DNA of 64,000 nt from Rhabditoides inermis (GCA_963966185.1 CAWZYM010000280.1:813501-877500); one strand, 5' to 3'; positions 33,667 through 48,600 are shown, counted from the first letter of the stretch. The notes: generated by a model not told the origin, from the sequence alone. Made by a program: numbers and translations.

Positions 33667-34953
33667 CCTTAGGGCATGAAGAAACGGTCAAGAATAGGAT
33701 ATTGATATCACTGTGGAAACAAGTGCCGTATCTGATAGAGTGATATCACTTGCAAAACTTTAGTGCAGAGCCAGAGTCGCACGAGAGCAAAAGTCCGAAA
33801 TCACCGCAGACGGTTCGAATGGGAAAAAAATAGTGCGGGTTACGGTAGCAGAGTGAGAGCTGCGACTTTTCACGTGCCTAAAGGACGAATGGAATACAAA
33901 CAAAATACATTGTCAAGTTTACATAGAGTGTTATGATCTCCGGTTGAGACAGACGTTTCAAGGATACTTACATCCATGTTTGGTGGGTCAGACAAACAAG
34001 TGAGAGTAGACAGTGGGGTGGTGCGCTCTTATGAGGACGCAGCGTAGGAGGGAGGAGGAAAAGAGCGAGATCAAAGGTTCAGATGACCACAGATGAGGGC
34101 GTCAAAAAATGAACTCCTCAGTTCTGAACTGGTATGACCTTTCCGAACAACGGTCCTCTCTCTCTCTCTCCGTACTTCGATCTTCACACTTCCCAGCGGG
34201 TGGTCCGTTAGTCCATCGTTTCAGTGTTGACCAAATTGAACGTGACATGTCCTGGTCTCTTGGTTCACGTTTACGATCGGGGCTTGGACTTGCGGTGTAC
34301 TCCCTACGTCATGCGTTCAAATCATCTTGCAACCGTACCCGCAACATGATTGCACATCCATCTTGTACTACCGTACTCCCGAATCAGGTTCCTCTATCAG
34401 AAGATTACGGAGCGATTTCGATTTCTCCCCGCAAATCTTGATCGAAACGGCATTTTTGACACTCTGATATCAAGGATATCCAAGGAACGGATAGCGAGAT
34501 TTCGGGATTTCTTTGGCTATTTGAATTCTGATCTTCACTGCACTTATTCACACTGCAATTAACATTAACAACTGTGTAACTAGGATTTGCAAGAAAAAAC
34601 TGTTTTCTGGATGTGAATAGTTATTTATTTTCACGATACAAAATATTTACAACCTGTCTGGAAGCAGTGAAAATGCAAATAGGAAAGTGTTAGTAACACA
34701 AACCACAGGGAATTCGTTTTTTTTTGATCGTGAAAAATGACTGTTCTAATAGTAGCAAGAATAGTTGAAAAAAGAAACGGGATGTAGAAATAGTTACCGT
34801 AGATTGTGTTTCTGGTGTGAAAAAAGGCAAGCTCAAAAATCTTATCAATACCGCACAATCTCAAGTACTCAATTCCATCGCACAATTCTATCACACGATA
34901 AATCGAAAAGGAATACAAGTATACAGTAGTGAGTGGTGACTACAGTACTCTTT
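33521..34953. other. Spacer between mlt-10-like B and the tps 3' end
   Basis: About 1.4 kb with the promoter of mlt-10-like B, a (GA)n tract at 33633-33662 and the tps 3' UTR. Open frames at 34109-34441 and 34350-34562 have no recognisable domain and I do not support them as genes. Confidence 0.5.
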
Positions 34954-37900
34954 CTACGGCGAGAAAGGCGCCGGGATGCCGTTTCGCGGCCGGCAGATCT
35001 GGATCTCGCGAATCGTCGCCTGTGCCATCGCACCCAGAAGCACCTCCGGGCAGGAGACGAACGACAGGTTGGCGTTGCCGAAGGAGGAACACAGAGCGCG
35101 CACCTGAATCAATCAATCAATCAATTAATGACGTCATTAGTACTATTGATATCATTGCTATTATACGATTACTATCCACATGTCCAAAGATCCGCATCAT
35201 TTGGTTACGGTAGTCAGACAGACAGCAGAATAGCGAATTCAGTTCACAATCCGCGTTTTTGTAAAGAGCGCCTCTCTTCTCGCGTGAAGTTTATCCAATC
35301 CCGTCATTTGTGATCAGTGAAATTCGATCTGACATTTGACAGACTCCTTGCCTCTTCCTTCTTTCCAATTCTTGCAACTTTCAGCTCGTAAATTGAGGCA
35401 TCGTCTAGGGGTCGCGACCGAAAAGTCGCGCTCTTTTTGTATTGATTGATAATTGATAGGCGCGACAGTAGCGGACCCGAGCGCGCACGCAACATGGAGT
35501 GTTTGTGAAAAAGTGGTTCTTGTGTTTTGGTTTTCGCTAGGAAATAGGAATCCTACAAAAGAGATTGTGACAATAGTATATTCAATAAAGCTAATAATCT
35601 ATCTAGGCATCGCTGAAAAAAATCATCAAGTAAAACGTATAAACCCAAGAACCAACTGGATCTTTTTTTAAACTCATTGACAGGTTAAGTAAGAAAAGGC
35701 GTGTCTTTCCCCACCTGGCTCTTGAGCGTCTCGTCCATGGTGACCCATATGGTGTACACTCCGTGCGGGTTCTCCTCCAGACACGCCTCCAGCATGGGCA
35801 GATCAGTCGCCGAGTCGCCGCACACCAGGATGTTGCCCTCCTGCAGAGAGAGTACGGTACTTGGCAGTGTGCCCAGCGGCCGCAGCGCGCCGGCATGACG
35901 CACGCGCCGCGCCAGTATCATATATTTGGCATATAGTGCGGGATGTAAGTGATGTTACTTTTTTCAAACTATGTGCTATTACTTTTCAATCAAAGAATGT
36001 TAGGTAAGTGACTGTTGAAGAAACAATTACATTGCCGCGACAAATTGTAGAAAACAGATCGTCTATCTTTGTCTCCGTAGTTTTGTCTTGCATGACACCT
36101 AATGCAGTACTCTCAGCGAGCGCGAAGTTTCACTGTCATTGAATCAAATTCTCCCAACTCGATAGCTCATTCCGACACACCCGAAAGCGCATGTGAGCGC
36201 GTCGCGGACTGTCCCAAAACACGCCTGGTCAGTCAAACTGACCTTCAACGTAATAATGAAAACTTTTTTTAAATTTAAACGACTACATGCAATATATTGC
36301 CATATTGCTTTCAATGTGTCTGGTGGGAATTACAAGTTGAGTGAGACATAATTACATAATCAATGCATACGAGAAATTGTTTTCAACGTTTGTGGTAGGA
36401 TTTACAAGATGAGTGAAACATAATCGCTAAATACTAAACATAAATAAAGGAACTGAAAGAAAGAGAAGGAAATAGACTAAGAATGAGTGAGAGAGATAGA
36501 GAGAGGGGAGGGAGAAAGAGAAAGAGAGAAATAAAGAGAGAGAGAGGGAGAGAGAGGGAGGAAGAGGGAGAGAGGGAGAGGGAGAGAGAGAGACCTCCGC
36601 CCACCTTGAGATCGCAGTTCATGGTTCGACAGAGCAGCTGTATGCCGCGTCCCTTGTTGAAGATGTCGCCGGAGAGCTTGGCCTTCAGGAACACCTGATG
36701 AATAAAACAGCCATCAAAACACAGGTAGCAAGTAGTTTGTGTTATGGTGTCAAGTACAGTTTTTGTTTCACGCGGCTGAAAAAGAAAGAAAAAAAGTTTT
36801 GTTTCTGTTTTGAGAGATACGCTTCACGATCGCGATACAAGGAAGATACGATAATTGTGCGCAATTTGTGATGAACTCGTTTTGCCGAAATCATTTATTG
36901 TTTTATACACAACAATTCAAGATTCTCATAAATTGTGGGCAAGTAACCTTTGTCTTCTTTCATGTTGAAATCCTATCGAACGCACCTTGACATCCAGCTC
37001 CGTGCTGCTAACAGTGAGCGACAGTCCCTCCGGGTCGAGCTCCTTCACGATGTCCTCTATCTCGGAGAGGAGACGGGCAGAGAGTGCAGGGGTGACAGAG
37101 TGGTAGATGTCCTGCAAGGGAGTGGTATAGTTCTATGCTCGCAATAAGTTGCGCGCGGTTGGGTAGATCAGAGGAAGACGGAGAGTCAGCTTTCAGCAAC
37201 AGCGCGTAAAACAAGAGAGGCAGGTTACGGCACCGTATTTCGAACTGCAAGCGAGGTAGATCGAAAACTATCGCTCCGTCAATTGCACCGCCGGGCAAGA
37301 TAGTATTTTGCATTGACGTGCTTTCCCCGGAGTCTTTCCTTCTTTAACGGTCTTGCCACGGACCCTTCGAGACACAGTGTTTATGTCGTGTTTCGAAGAA
37401 GTGAGCAGAAAAAAAGTGAGTAATGGAACCAGCGTGCAGGATGTCAGATTCGATTAAGAGTTTCATTGAGAGTTTCACTCTATACTGTTCACTCCGATAC
37501 GTTTCATGCGGATCGTAAGTTTACGACGCGACATAAAGCCTCAATTGTTCAAGACCTTGCATTACAACTGTCTTTAACTCACACAACATTCACCACTAAC
37601 ACTCAACAACAATTCTCCACAGCGTCGATTCGTTGATGTTCCGTAGCTTTCGTTAAGGAGAAAACCAAACTTGGTCAATTAGAGACTTTTGGCTTATTCT
37701 TCTATACATTGATGACAACAAACAAATCCTAACAAAACTATTACAAACAAATGTTCATAAATAATATCATCAATAGTCTTGTTCACCTGATGAGCGATGG
37801 TGAGGTGTCCGTAGTGCTTCTGCAGACCGCTGCCCACCCATGTGAACACTCGCAGCTCACCCGACTCGAGCAGGCGCTGGATGTGCGAGAACACCTGAAC

Positions 37901-38624
37901 GGAGGTAATGTAGAGGATACTGTAGCTCGTGCGCGAACACATGAAGAGGTATACGGTATGTGAGTACTGTACAAGGTATACGATATGTGACTAGAGTACT
38001 GTACTATGAATGTCGTGATTGTGTGATAACAGAGCACCTGATTATTGTAGTTTGTAACGTGGTTTTAGTGATACAACTCTGGCTGTATTGGTTTCCTTAC
38101 GAACGACAAATGTAAAAATCATTGTTGAAACGTGATCTTCTTTCGTTAAATTAGATTAAAACAAAGTAATACGAACGTTTCACTGGCTCAATATCTATGT
38201 TCATGAAATAATAATCTTTAATTCGCCTAGATTGAGACATGTATACATAACATCCAGAAACTATATAACATACAGAAACTACAGTATCATAAGAGGTAGA
38301 TAAGCCATAGATCATGCAACAACACACAATAAAGCCGAAAAATGCAACTGATATGTTGACCTATTCCTATTCCACAATCCCCATGCCCTACAGTATTGTA
38401 ACAACGACCTGAGCCGTGATACCCTCAATACAGTAAACCTAAGGTTATCTACAGGAAGCCTACCGTACTTCATCGAGAAGTGCGAGGTCAGTCTCGGGGA
38501 TGGTGGTGTCCTTGAACTTGTTGGACGGGTCGATGAACCACTCCCTGCCAGCAGACGCACCGAAGTAGTAGTAGCCTAAAAGAAGATTTCTATGTATGTC
38601 TGCTCTCTCTCTGCTCTCTCTCTG

Positions 38625-38656
<32 letters not shown>

Positions 38657-39543
38657 TTTTCAAAAATGCGAGTGTCAGCAAAAAGTATGGGCCGAACCGG
38701 TGATCGAAACCGGGACCTCTCGCACCCAAAGCGAGAATCATACCACTAGACCATTCGGCCGCCGATTCCTTGCTACACAAACACGTCTCGCAACGAAATT
38801 TTCTCACAATATCGCTGTCAAAAGAAATGCCCACAGCAGGGATCGATCCTGCGACCTTCTGTTTACAAGACAGACGTTCTGCCACTGAGCTATACGGGCG
38901 ATAAATCACAGTATTCCACATGCTGGCACACGGTTTCGTTTGCAAACATTTGCCGTATTTCGAAACTGCCTCTGACTACTTTTACACTGTTGAAACATCT
39001 CATCTTCTACATAAAACAATAGAATCAAATCACCAGTCTTTTTTTTCGTTTTTCAAACACTTTTTGCTATTCCAACCGTGGAAACATCTCTCCAATCATT
39101 CTGTCGTTCACCGTAATTGAACTGGAACACTATTCATTCCCGCTTGTACCACATAACATATGTACATATAATATCGGCAGCGCGCAGTCAGGGGATCAGA
39201 GGATACAATAAATCAAAGTACAATTCCAGACCGAACAGCAATCTCTCGGAAAACAAAAAAAGTTTATGAGCTCATATCGATATTGATTACGTTTCCAAAA
39301 CGAATGTGATCACACCCCAACAGCGCGCTGTCAGAACTCCTGTTCAGCTTCGGAAAACCTATGCTGCCAGAAAAAAATCGAGAAATGCTGTGGCAAAAAG
39401 TTTTTTGGAGTCTTATATGATCACCCACCCTCTGGAATGGTGCTCACATCCAGTACTCCGATGTGCATCAACGGAGCTGTCGTGACGATGGCACACGTCT
39501 GCGCGCAGCGGCGAGCGAACTGTGCCTGAGGGGAGGGGAGGGT

Positions 39544-39619
<76 letters not shown>

Positions 39620-42600
39620 GCTCTCTCTATTTCTCTCTCTCTCTTTCTCAAAATCTGTCTCTCTCTCTTCTTACATTTTCTCTAAAAATGTATTTCATAC
39701 GTTTCACTTGATATACTTGTCTCAGTTTTTACGTATGAAATAATCTTTGCGATGTCTTTCGTCACATCTCTATTCTCATTTTCTGTTTTCAATGACTACC
39801 TGTATGACTCCGGAGTATGCCGGCTGGACGGAGGCAGCATAGGAGCACGAGTACGACTTGAGTGTTCCGTCGCTGGAAAAATATCAATTTGCAATGTTAT
39901 AATATATTTATGTATATTATAACTCTTCTCGTTGGTCATTACACCTCTAACGACTGTTATAATTTGTGATGCGTTCAATAGTTCAATGAAGAAAATGAGA
40001 CGGAAACCATATTGCGAAACGCTTTCGAGAACTGATTTACAGAATAACTGAAACGTATTCGAAGTATGTGCCATGAAAAGCGAAAGCAATGCTATATGAA
40101 GAAAGAGTGAATTGAGACAAGAGGTGGTACGAAGAGTGAGTGTGAGAGAGAGAAAGACAGAGAGACACAGACAAAAAGACAAAGACAGCCCTCGCACCGA
40201 TCAGTGAAGAAGTAGTGGAAGTGGTCTGCCTGATAGAGCAGGTCGACCGCCTGCTGCGCTTCTTCCCGGAATGCAGCCGGCGACAGCGGGTGGTAGTCGA
40301 GCAGGGTCTGCAAAAGCAGACTTGTGTCGCCCAACCGCCCCGCGACTGCACCGCGACCGCGCCGCGCCAACTTTGCACACGCGTCGCATTTGCAGTCTAC
40401 ATTTTTTTAGCATTTTTTTTCGCGCTTTTCATAAATATCTTAGAGAAAACAGTGGCGTTAACTGTCATCGAGCATCGGTATTGTTTCTTGTTTTGTCTTA
40501 TTTATGTTTCTAGATACAACATAAGTGATTTACTACTAAGTAGATTTATGTTTACAGATATTACGCTTTACCGTCGTAAACTAATTATAAAATCACGAGA
40601 TAATTTATGGTTGTTGGCGTGTTGTCGTATACAAAATTCCTAAAATAGCATTGCACATAATACCTCCGTAAGGATTCCGCTAGCGGCTGATGAGATCATT
40701 TATGCGTGAAAAATGAAATATATAGTGAGATTGTGCAACTAAAGATTTTAAAGGTGATATACGCAATCGAATTTTTAATTTTTCTTTTAGGACACCTACC
40801 ACCCACAATTTCATTCCCACCTATGTAGTGTAAATTGCTACCAGGAGCAGCAAGACTATATTAGATTATTTATAGAAACCTCAGCGAAGTCTCTCTCTCT
40901 CTCTCTCCCTCCCTCCCTCTCCCCCTCCCTCCCTTTCCCTCTCCCTCGCATATGCTACCATGGCGACGCCAGCCCGTCATACCGCCGCGTCCCATATTCA
41001 AACTGACTGATACACCTGACTGGCTAATTCCACGCTCTTTTTCATTACACTTCTTACCTTTCTTGTTCGTAATGGGTCTCCTGGACATGATCAAGTCATT
41101 CAAGGTAAGTTATAGTAAGTAAAACCTTGTACTGGTACTCATCTAATGTACACTTTACAATCAGTTTCGAGTGTCAGGTGAAAAAGTAGGACAACGGTGC
41201 ATGTTATGTTTTTTTTCTCTCTATTTTAACCATGGTGTGATATAACATTCCAATTTATTACTTTTTTGAACTTGTAATACGAAGTTGAAAATGGATTGCA
41301 TTGCAGTCGCCTTCCGGTAAAGAGATTCGGATACTCCTGCTTGGATTGGATAACGCAGGAAAGACGACCATACTCAAGCAATTGAGCACAGAGGACGTTA
41401 CGCAGGTGCGTTTCACTACATTTACAGCATTGTGTTCGCACGTTTCAAGAATGATGTTTATGTGTGTGTTGTGAAAAAAACTGCAATGCTTCCGTGCTTG
41501 GACGTAAATTTATAGTCAGAAAGTGAATTCATAAATCTAGGTGACCCCGACTCGCGGCTTCAATGTGAAATCTGTGGTGACGAATGGAGACATTCGTCTG
41601 AACGTGTGGGATATTGGAGGTGAGCTGGTTATGTCTTTTTGTTCGAGTCTTTTCTTTTGACACGTATGTACTATAGTTTCCGAAATTTAGTGGAAATTTA
41701 GTGGTAAACTTCGATATTGTAGTTGTTAAAGGTAGTGTACCCTCTGAATCTGGGTGTATGCGTAGATATAACATGTCATTGTTTACGATTCAATGAGTAT
41801 ATTATGATAATGCAAATATACATTCTGAAATAAATTAGTTTTAAAAAATTCATTTAAAAATTGGAGTGAGAAATCGTAGAATCTAATAACTTTTAATCAG
41901 CTCGGGGGTGTGTGCACAACTTGCACGAAGTTACACAATTTGACCACACTATCGGCTGTTTCATTAAAAGCAATTTATTGCCATGTGTTTATATTGTTTC
42001 TCATGTCATTCTTATCTCGGATAACATTTTTAATATGAATATGTATTTCTTTTACGAATTAGGCGAAAACAACTGATAGAAAAGGGATCTGCTAAACACA
42101 GTAAGTTCTGTTAAAAAAAAGTTGCGTAAATATGCGTATCATGTTGGATTTAAATTTATTTTGATAAGTTTTAATTTCATCATTTTTCATGCATGAAAAT
42201 AATTCTAAAAAGCATTGATCATTGACAATAAGAGATTCGTGATAATTTTCAATATAGGATTCATAGGGTACACCAGCTTTAATCATTCGTTTCGAGACAT
42301 TGTAGAGAGTTTTCAAGTAGTTCTCTCTCTTTTCATTGTTTTGGGTTGATAGTTCGGGGTTGTTCGAAGCTGCCGCGCAATGTTTCGACGTGTTCGGGTT
42401 TACCCTTAGTAAGAGGTGTTTGAGCCAACAGTTTCCTATTAAAACGAAACTGTTCGGGGCTTGTTTGGACCTTCTTTGGACCGACCCGAACAATTGTTCA
42501 GGGTAAAAATGCATCTAAGAAGGCCCTTGAAAGTGAACACTATAATTTACTAGAAGTTTTTTTTAATACATCGCGAGTTATATTAAGAGATTTCATAATT

Positions 42601-45600
42601 ACTTACTTGTATACTTACTCCGGCCGTGATTTGATGATTTTATATAGTCATTTGATGATTTTATGATGATTTTATTTCTTAGCACGGAGCTGGATGTCAA
42701 ACACAATCTTAGGTGATTATCCCACTTTTGACATGTGAAAAATGAAAAATCTGTGAAGGAAAACCATTAATCAATCAGACTATGCTTTCATTTGTTTAAA
42801 AACAACTTCTACACCAAAAAAAAACAAAAAAATCTTCTGAAGACCAGAGCGATAATGTATACTACAACTCACAATGCATACTAATACTACAACTTTGATA
42901 TAAGTAGACAGGGTCAATAGTTTTTTGTGGAAACAAGCGGTCGATCTTCTTATCAAAAACGTTATTTTGACAGTTCAACTACATACTTTTTATGTTCATA
43001 AAGCTGGGTTTTGGTAAAATATCAAGTTTGATCTCGTCTTTAGGACAGCGCTCGATCCGCCCCTACTGGTCGAACTACTTTGAGAATTCTGACGCTATCA
43101 TTTATGTGATCGACTCGAGTGATAAGAAACGGTGAGAATACTATTACCATTTTTTTTGTAAAAAAAAGTTTATGTTTGTGTAATTGATTATAGCTGTTTA
43201 TAGTAATGACTGAGTCAGTTTTGATTTTATTTTACGTCGCAGCAGTCGAATTACAGTTTCTAAACTGAGTTGGGTATATAAGAATCATGAAACTTATAAA
43301 TTATATGAAAAATACAACATGTTTAAGCGGAAACAGACTACTCGCCACAACCGACAACCTTCTCCCAACAGGAATACTGTAACCAGTATCACTTCCAATG
43401 CTTCAAGCACAGCACAACAACACAATCAATTCACAAGTGTTTATCGCATGCAATCGAAACAAGTTAAGTCCTTCGGAGACGGGCAGTTGCGGACGGTTGG
43501 AGAGTCGCTGGACTTCCAGTTGCCTTAGAGCGGACTTATGTACGTTTCGAAGTGATCCTCAGAGAGAATCACAGTGGTAGGTCAGAACGCCACGTGCCGC
43601 TTTGCACTGACCGTATACGAGAGTGGACGGTGGATTAGAACACGCGACACTGCTCTATGAGTGAGTTGTATGTGCTGACCGAAACGCTGGGAGTGGTCGG
43701 GTCGGATTGGTCTCAGAGGAGACGAAAAGGGGTAGTCCAAAAGGACAAGAAAGCTTTTGAATCCCGGAGGAGATTCGATTGGTCGCGGAGGACAGTAATT
43801 GCTCACAAGACTGGTTTTCTCAGAGCAAAGTTGAAATGACTGCTGCTGGGCCGTGGCCCCTCTCTTTTGTACTGCCCGCAACGTCTGTTGTCTAGACATT
43901 TCCTCATTGGCGTGACCGATTAACAAATGAACGCCATTAGTCCGTATTCCCAACGCGTATTATGCAACGTATCGATAGTCGCGTCGTTCCACGACACTCC
44001 CCCCTGAACAACGATGGTGGGGGTGTATAAAATCAGGAGAAATCGATAACCAACTATTCGACGACCGATCGATGAGACATGATGACACTGTTTCGTTTCC
44101 GATCAATACGATATACGTAATATGATATACGTAATTGGTTTCGATATGATATACGATACGTAATTGGTTTTATTTAACAGGGGCGGACCAATGGAACCCC
44201 AACGGAACACTACAAACTACAATAAATATGAATAACATTGGACCAATAGAACATGGTGCGGGTATGCGATAGGTTGAATATGGTGCTGAACATCCCTCCT
44301 TCAGTCCCGAGGAGTGATTTCGGCGCACATGGAAACGTGGTGGCCAGTCTTGCCGCAGACGGCGCAACGACGGTTGACGTGCCTGCATGGCTGAGCGTGC
44401 GCCCTTGCGCAGATGGGGCACCGCCTGAGATCCCTGATGCGGTTCTGGCGTGCTCCCAGGGAGGGGAACACGTCGCAAAGAGAGGACCTGTGCATGTTTC
44501 CGCAAAAGTGGCATGCCGATGCCGAAGTAGTGGGGGTGACGGTGGGGGAGGCGTTGGTGCGCACCGATTTACGGGAGACGGGAGACGGCGACCTCGCTGC
44601 CGATCGCTTGCGGGACTTGGTCGTCGAGGGGTCCCTGCTCATGATGCGAGGCGACACAGCCGACGAAATGGCGCTCGTCAGCCTCCTCATCTCGAGGAGA
44701 AGGTCCTGGAATTATACGATGATAATTCCTAGCCATGGTCCGTTCCGTTTCCGAATTGATAATCGATTCGAGATAACATTACTGGTTATGTGATGAGATA
44801 GAAAATAGTCGACGAGTTATCGCTCAGGGGCGGTATTAACTGTATGCAATCAATAAGTATAAAATACTTGATAATGGTGTGTAGCCAAAAGTTATTCGAT
44901 CGGAAATGAGGAATAATATCTCCAATGATAATTGATTGAATTCGGTAATCGATTGGTGATCGATGGTGGAAATAAATGAACCACACCTCATTGGACACGT
45001 TGGTCTTCTCCGGGGTTGTCTTCTGGGTAGCGTGGACTGGGTGGATCTCCTGTCCGTTCAGGTTAACGGCATTGAGAGCCTCCGACAGCGCGAGCGGCGT
45101 CACTCTAAGGGCTCCTGGCTGCGCTCCCTGGTGGGGCGGAGTCATCGGTGTATCGTCTGCCGAAATGAACGATGTGTCGGAGGCTGAGCGAGATGCCATG
45201 TTGCTGTAATTTTAACGATCTCTAACGAATTTTAACGATGGTGATAACTCAAACGCGCATCAGCATCACATATCGATCACGATCAATGTTGGGCAGGCTA
45301 ACCACGGTGAGATTATTTTAGCAAGGAACTGATATGATGATACGTACAGGAACTAAGATGAAGACAATCAAAGACGCGTAGATGATAAATGTTACAACAT
45401 CAAGGTCATCAGGCTGAACCGTCGATAAGCGTCACAAACATCAATGGTCATAAGAGAAAGGAAGATAGCGAATGACATGGTATTCCTTCGATCTGTCAAT
45501 AGTGGTCTTTTATGTATACCGACGGACCACAGTTTCAGAACTTTCTGGGAACATGCAAATTCGAATTTGAATTGGCCGTATTTTGTAGTACACTCCTGTT

Positions 45601-48600
45601 GGCTAATAGCGGCTACCCGACAGAAGTCGCTCGTAGTTATGTTCGAATGTCTTGTATGATCATTAAATACTACGGATGTTCCGGAATTTACGAATATCGT
45701 GGTATTTATTAGAATGGAGATTATTTGGTGTCATTAGGGTTGTGATGTAGTTTTTTAATACAAAGTTGAAACAATTAAAGAGGGAATAGTTACTATCGAC
45801 TCGTTATTATTTTCATTGACTTGTGTTTGTATATTCTCCGATTTCTAATGGTATAAGGGCATTTATCGATCTTTCTTTTGACCTTTGTGCGGAGGTTGAG
45901 ACGATTACAGATCGGATCTGCCCGTCTTTACTGGGTACCAGTTGTGTTATTTTTCCTAGAGGCCAGTTATACCTGGGAACGTTCTCATCGCTTATTATGA
46001 CTATCATACCTATTTTCGGCTTTATATTGGTGTATCGTTTGTTGTCGATGCGAAGCCTATGCGATTCTCTCAGATTTTTTATATATTCATCGGACCATAT
46101 ATCCCAAAATTTGTCCCGGCATTCCTGTGATTTACCCAAGGACTTGATCGTTCGATGGTAGGCTGCTGTCTCGTCTTCTCCCTCGTATGTCGAATCGTTA
46201 TCGTCGTTGTTAGAAGGGAATTGTAGTGGAATGGTGGCAATGTTTGGGGAGATGATATCTATGGGTCTTATCACTTTGCTGTCCGATTGCTGGGACACAT
46301 ATGTCAATGGTCGAGCATTTATTATTGATTCTATTTCTATCAATTGAGTTTCCAGCTGTGATGGAGATAATTTTCTTCTTCCTATGGATTTGTTTAGACC
46401 TCTCTTAATTGATTGAATCAATCGTTCGTAGGCAGCTCCTCTCCAGGGGCTCAATGCAGGTATGTGCTTCCAGGTGATTTGTTTGCTGGCTGCGAACTGT
46501 TGAACCTGCTGATTTTTCTCAAGTATCTCTTTTGTTAGTGTGAAATTAGTCGCGTTATCTGATAAGATAGTGGACGGCTGTCCCCGTCTTGCTATGAATT
46601 TGCGAAGGGCGTGGATGAATGTGTTCGCTGATAGATCGTTTACCATTTCTAAATGGACTAGGCGTGTGCTGAAGCAGGTGAAAATGCAACCCCATAGTTT
46701 TGTGTCTTTCACTTGGTGTAAGTTGAAAAGATCAACTCCAGTAGAGTGAAACGGTTTGCTTTTTGTCACTCGATCATCTGGCATGTTTGAAGTGTTTGGG
46801 TATTTGAACGTGTATGAGTTATATCGTTTGCAGATCACGCATTTTGAAAGTTCGTTGCGAACTGATTGCCTTCCACGGGTGATCCAGTATCGATCCCGTA
46901 TAGTCGCTAGGGTTTGGTTCGGTCCTATGTGGGCGTTGTCTATGTGAACTTTCCGTATTAGTAGTTTTGCCAAGTGGCTTCCCCCGTCGATAATTGTTGG
47001 GAACTTTGCGTCTTCCTGTAGATTTGTGTTACCCAGCCTGCCTCGGCTTCGTACAATGCCGTGTTGATCTGTGAAAGGGTTCAGGTTTCTATGTTTCATG
47101 GAATTTTCGTTGATGTTGAATTTGTGTTGATGATTTCTTATGGTGCGGCGTAAGGTACGTTGGTATTCGGATGGTGACCATTCTTCTTTCACTCGAGATT
47201 TTGATATATGGTTGAAGGATTGTGAGAACTTACTGAGAAATCTTTCAATATTCCAGTTAAGTTTCACGTATCTGTCGATATTTGATGAGTTCTCAATATC
47301 AGTGACACCTTTGTTGTACGTCTCCGAGTGGTTAGTGAGTAGTGATTCGGCTTGGGGTGGTATGATGAATGATTCCGACCAAGTTGTTTCTGATCTGTTC
47401 AGGAACGCTGGTCCTTTCCACCAGTTTGACGTGTCTATGGATGTGCTTTCCAATCCGCGAGTTATGTGATCCGCTGGGTTGTCTCCTGATGCGACGTGAC
47501 GAAGAATGATACTGATTCCAATGTCATTTAGACGAGTTGTGATTTCGTATATTTCCTTGATTCTTCGTTGGACGAATTTCTCTTGCTTCGTGGAGTTTGG
47601 TGTTTTTATCCAAGCTATGGCAACACTTGAATCAGAGAATAAGTGTACAGTTTTCGTATCAATTTCTCCCTGGAATTCCTTGATTAGGAATTCTACCATT
47701 CTGCACCCGGCCAAGATGCCTAGAAGTTCTAGCTTAGGTATTGTCAGTTTGTTTCGTAAAGGAGCTAATCGTTGTTTTGCGAATATTAATTCTGCCCTTG
47801 GGTTAATGTTGAAATTCTTGCTCATTTCACGAATGTATGCGCACGCTCCGTACATTTCGGTGGAGGCATCTGTGAAAATACACATGTCATGATACGAAGA
47901 TGGAACCACCGCATTTGTCATTCTGTTGCGCAGTACCAAGGTATCAATTTTCGATATTATTGCTTCCCAACGTTTGTTGTCTGCTTCCGCTAGTTTGTCG
48001 TCCCACTGCGTGTTCTTGGTCCAAAGTTCTTGCATGAATATTTTTGCCTTTGTCAACAGTGGACACACTAATCCTAGTGGATCATAAACCGAAGCTAGGT
48101 TGCTTACGACCGTACGTTTTGTGTTTATTTCAAGATTTTTGCGTATGAGGTGGACCGGAATGGCTATTTTATCGTTCTGGGGGTCCCACCGTATTCCTAA
48201 GATTTTAACATTGACTCCGCTGGCTTTGTCTTTCTCTTCAATGACATTGTTGATTGATGAACTGTTAGACAGGTATTCTCTCAAGTTCATATTGATCTCG
48301 TTGAACAGTTTCTTCGAGGTGCGATAATATTCAATTAGGGTATCTGTGTTGTTGCTTCGCATGATCACATTGTCCACATAGGTGTTGTCTTGGATTTGCC
48401 TGCTTAACGGAGAGTTTGTTTTCTCTAGATGATATACAATAGATTGTGCAAGTAGGTAGGGCGAGGCGTTAACTCCGAAGGGAATGCGGGTGTATCGCAT
48501 TTGTATGACATTGTCGATAGAAAAATCCTTTCGGAGCGGATCTTTGAACCACAGGAATCTCACTGCGTCTCTGTCTATGTTCTGTAGGTGGACCATTAAG

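Noticed and set aside
34109..34562. Two plus-strand frames between mlt-10-like B and tps
   Set aside because: No splice-consistent exons, no domain and ordinary composition.
43582..43953. 123-codon frame, repeated at 52422-52793
   Set aside because: It lies inside the LTRs and is identical only because the LTRs are. No domain is recognised.
44253..44793. Plus-strand frames of 126-159 codons
   Set aside because: Antisense to the third BEL ORF, whose knuckle motifs on the minus strand are more convincing.
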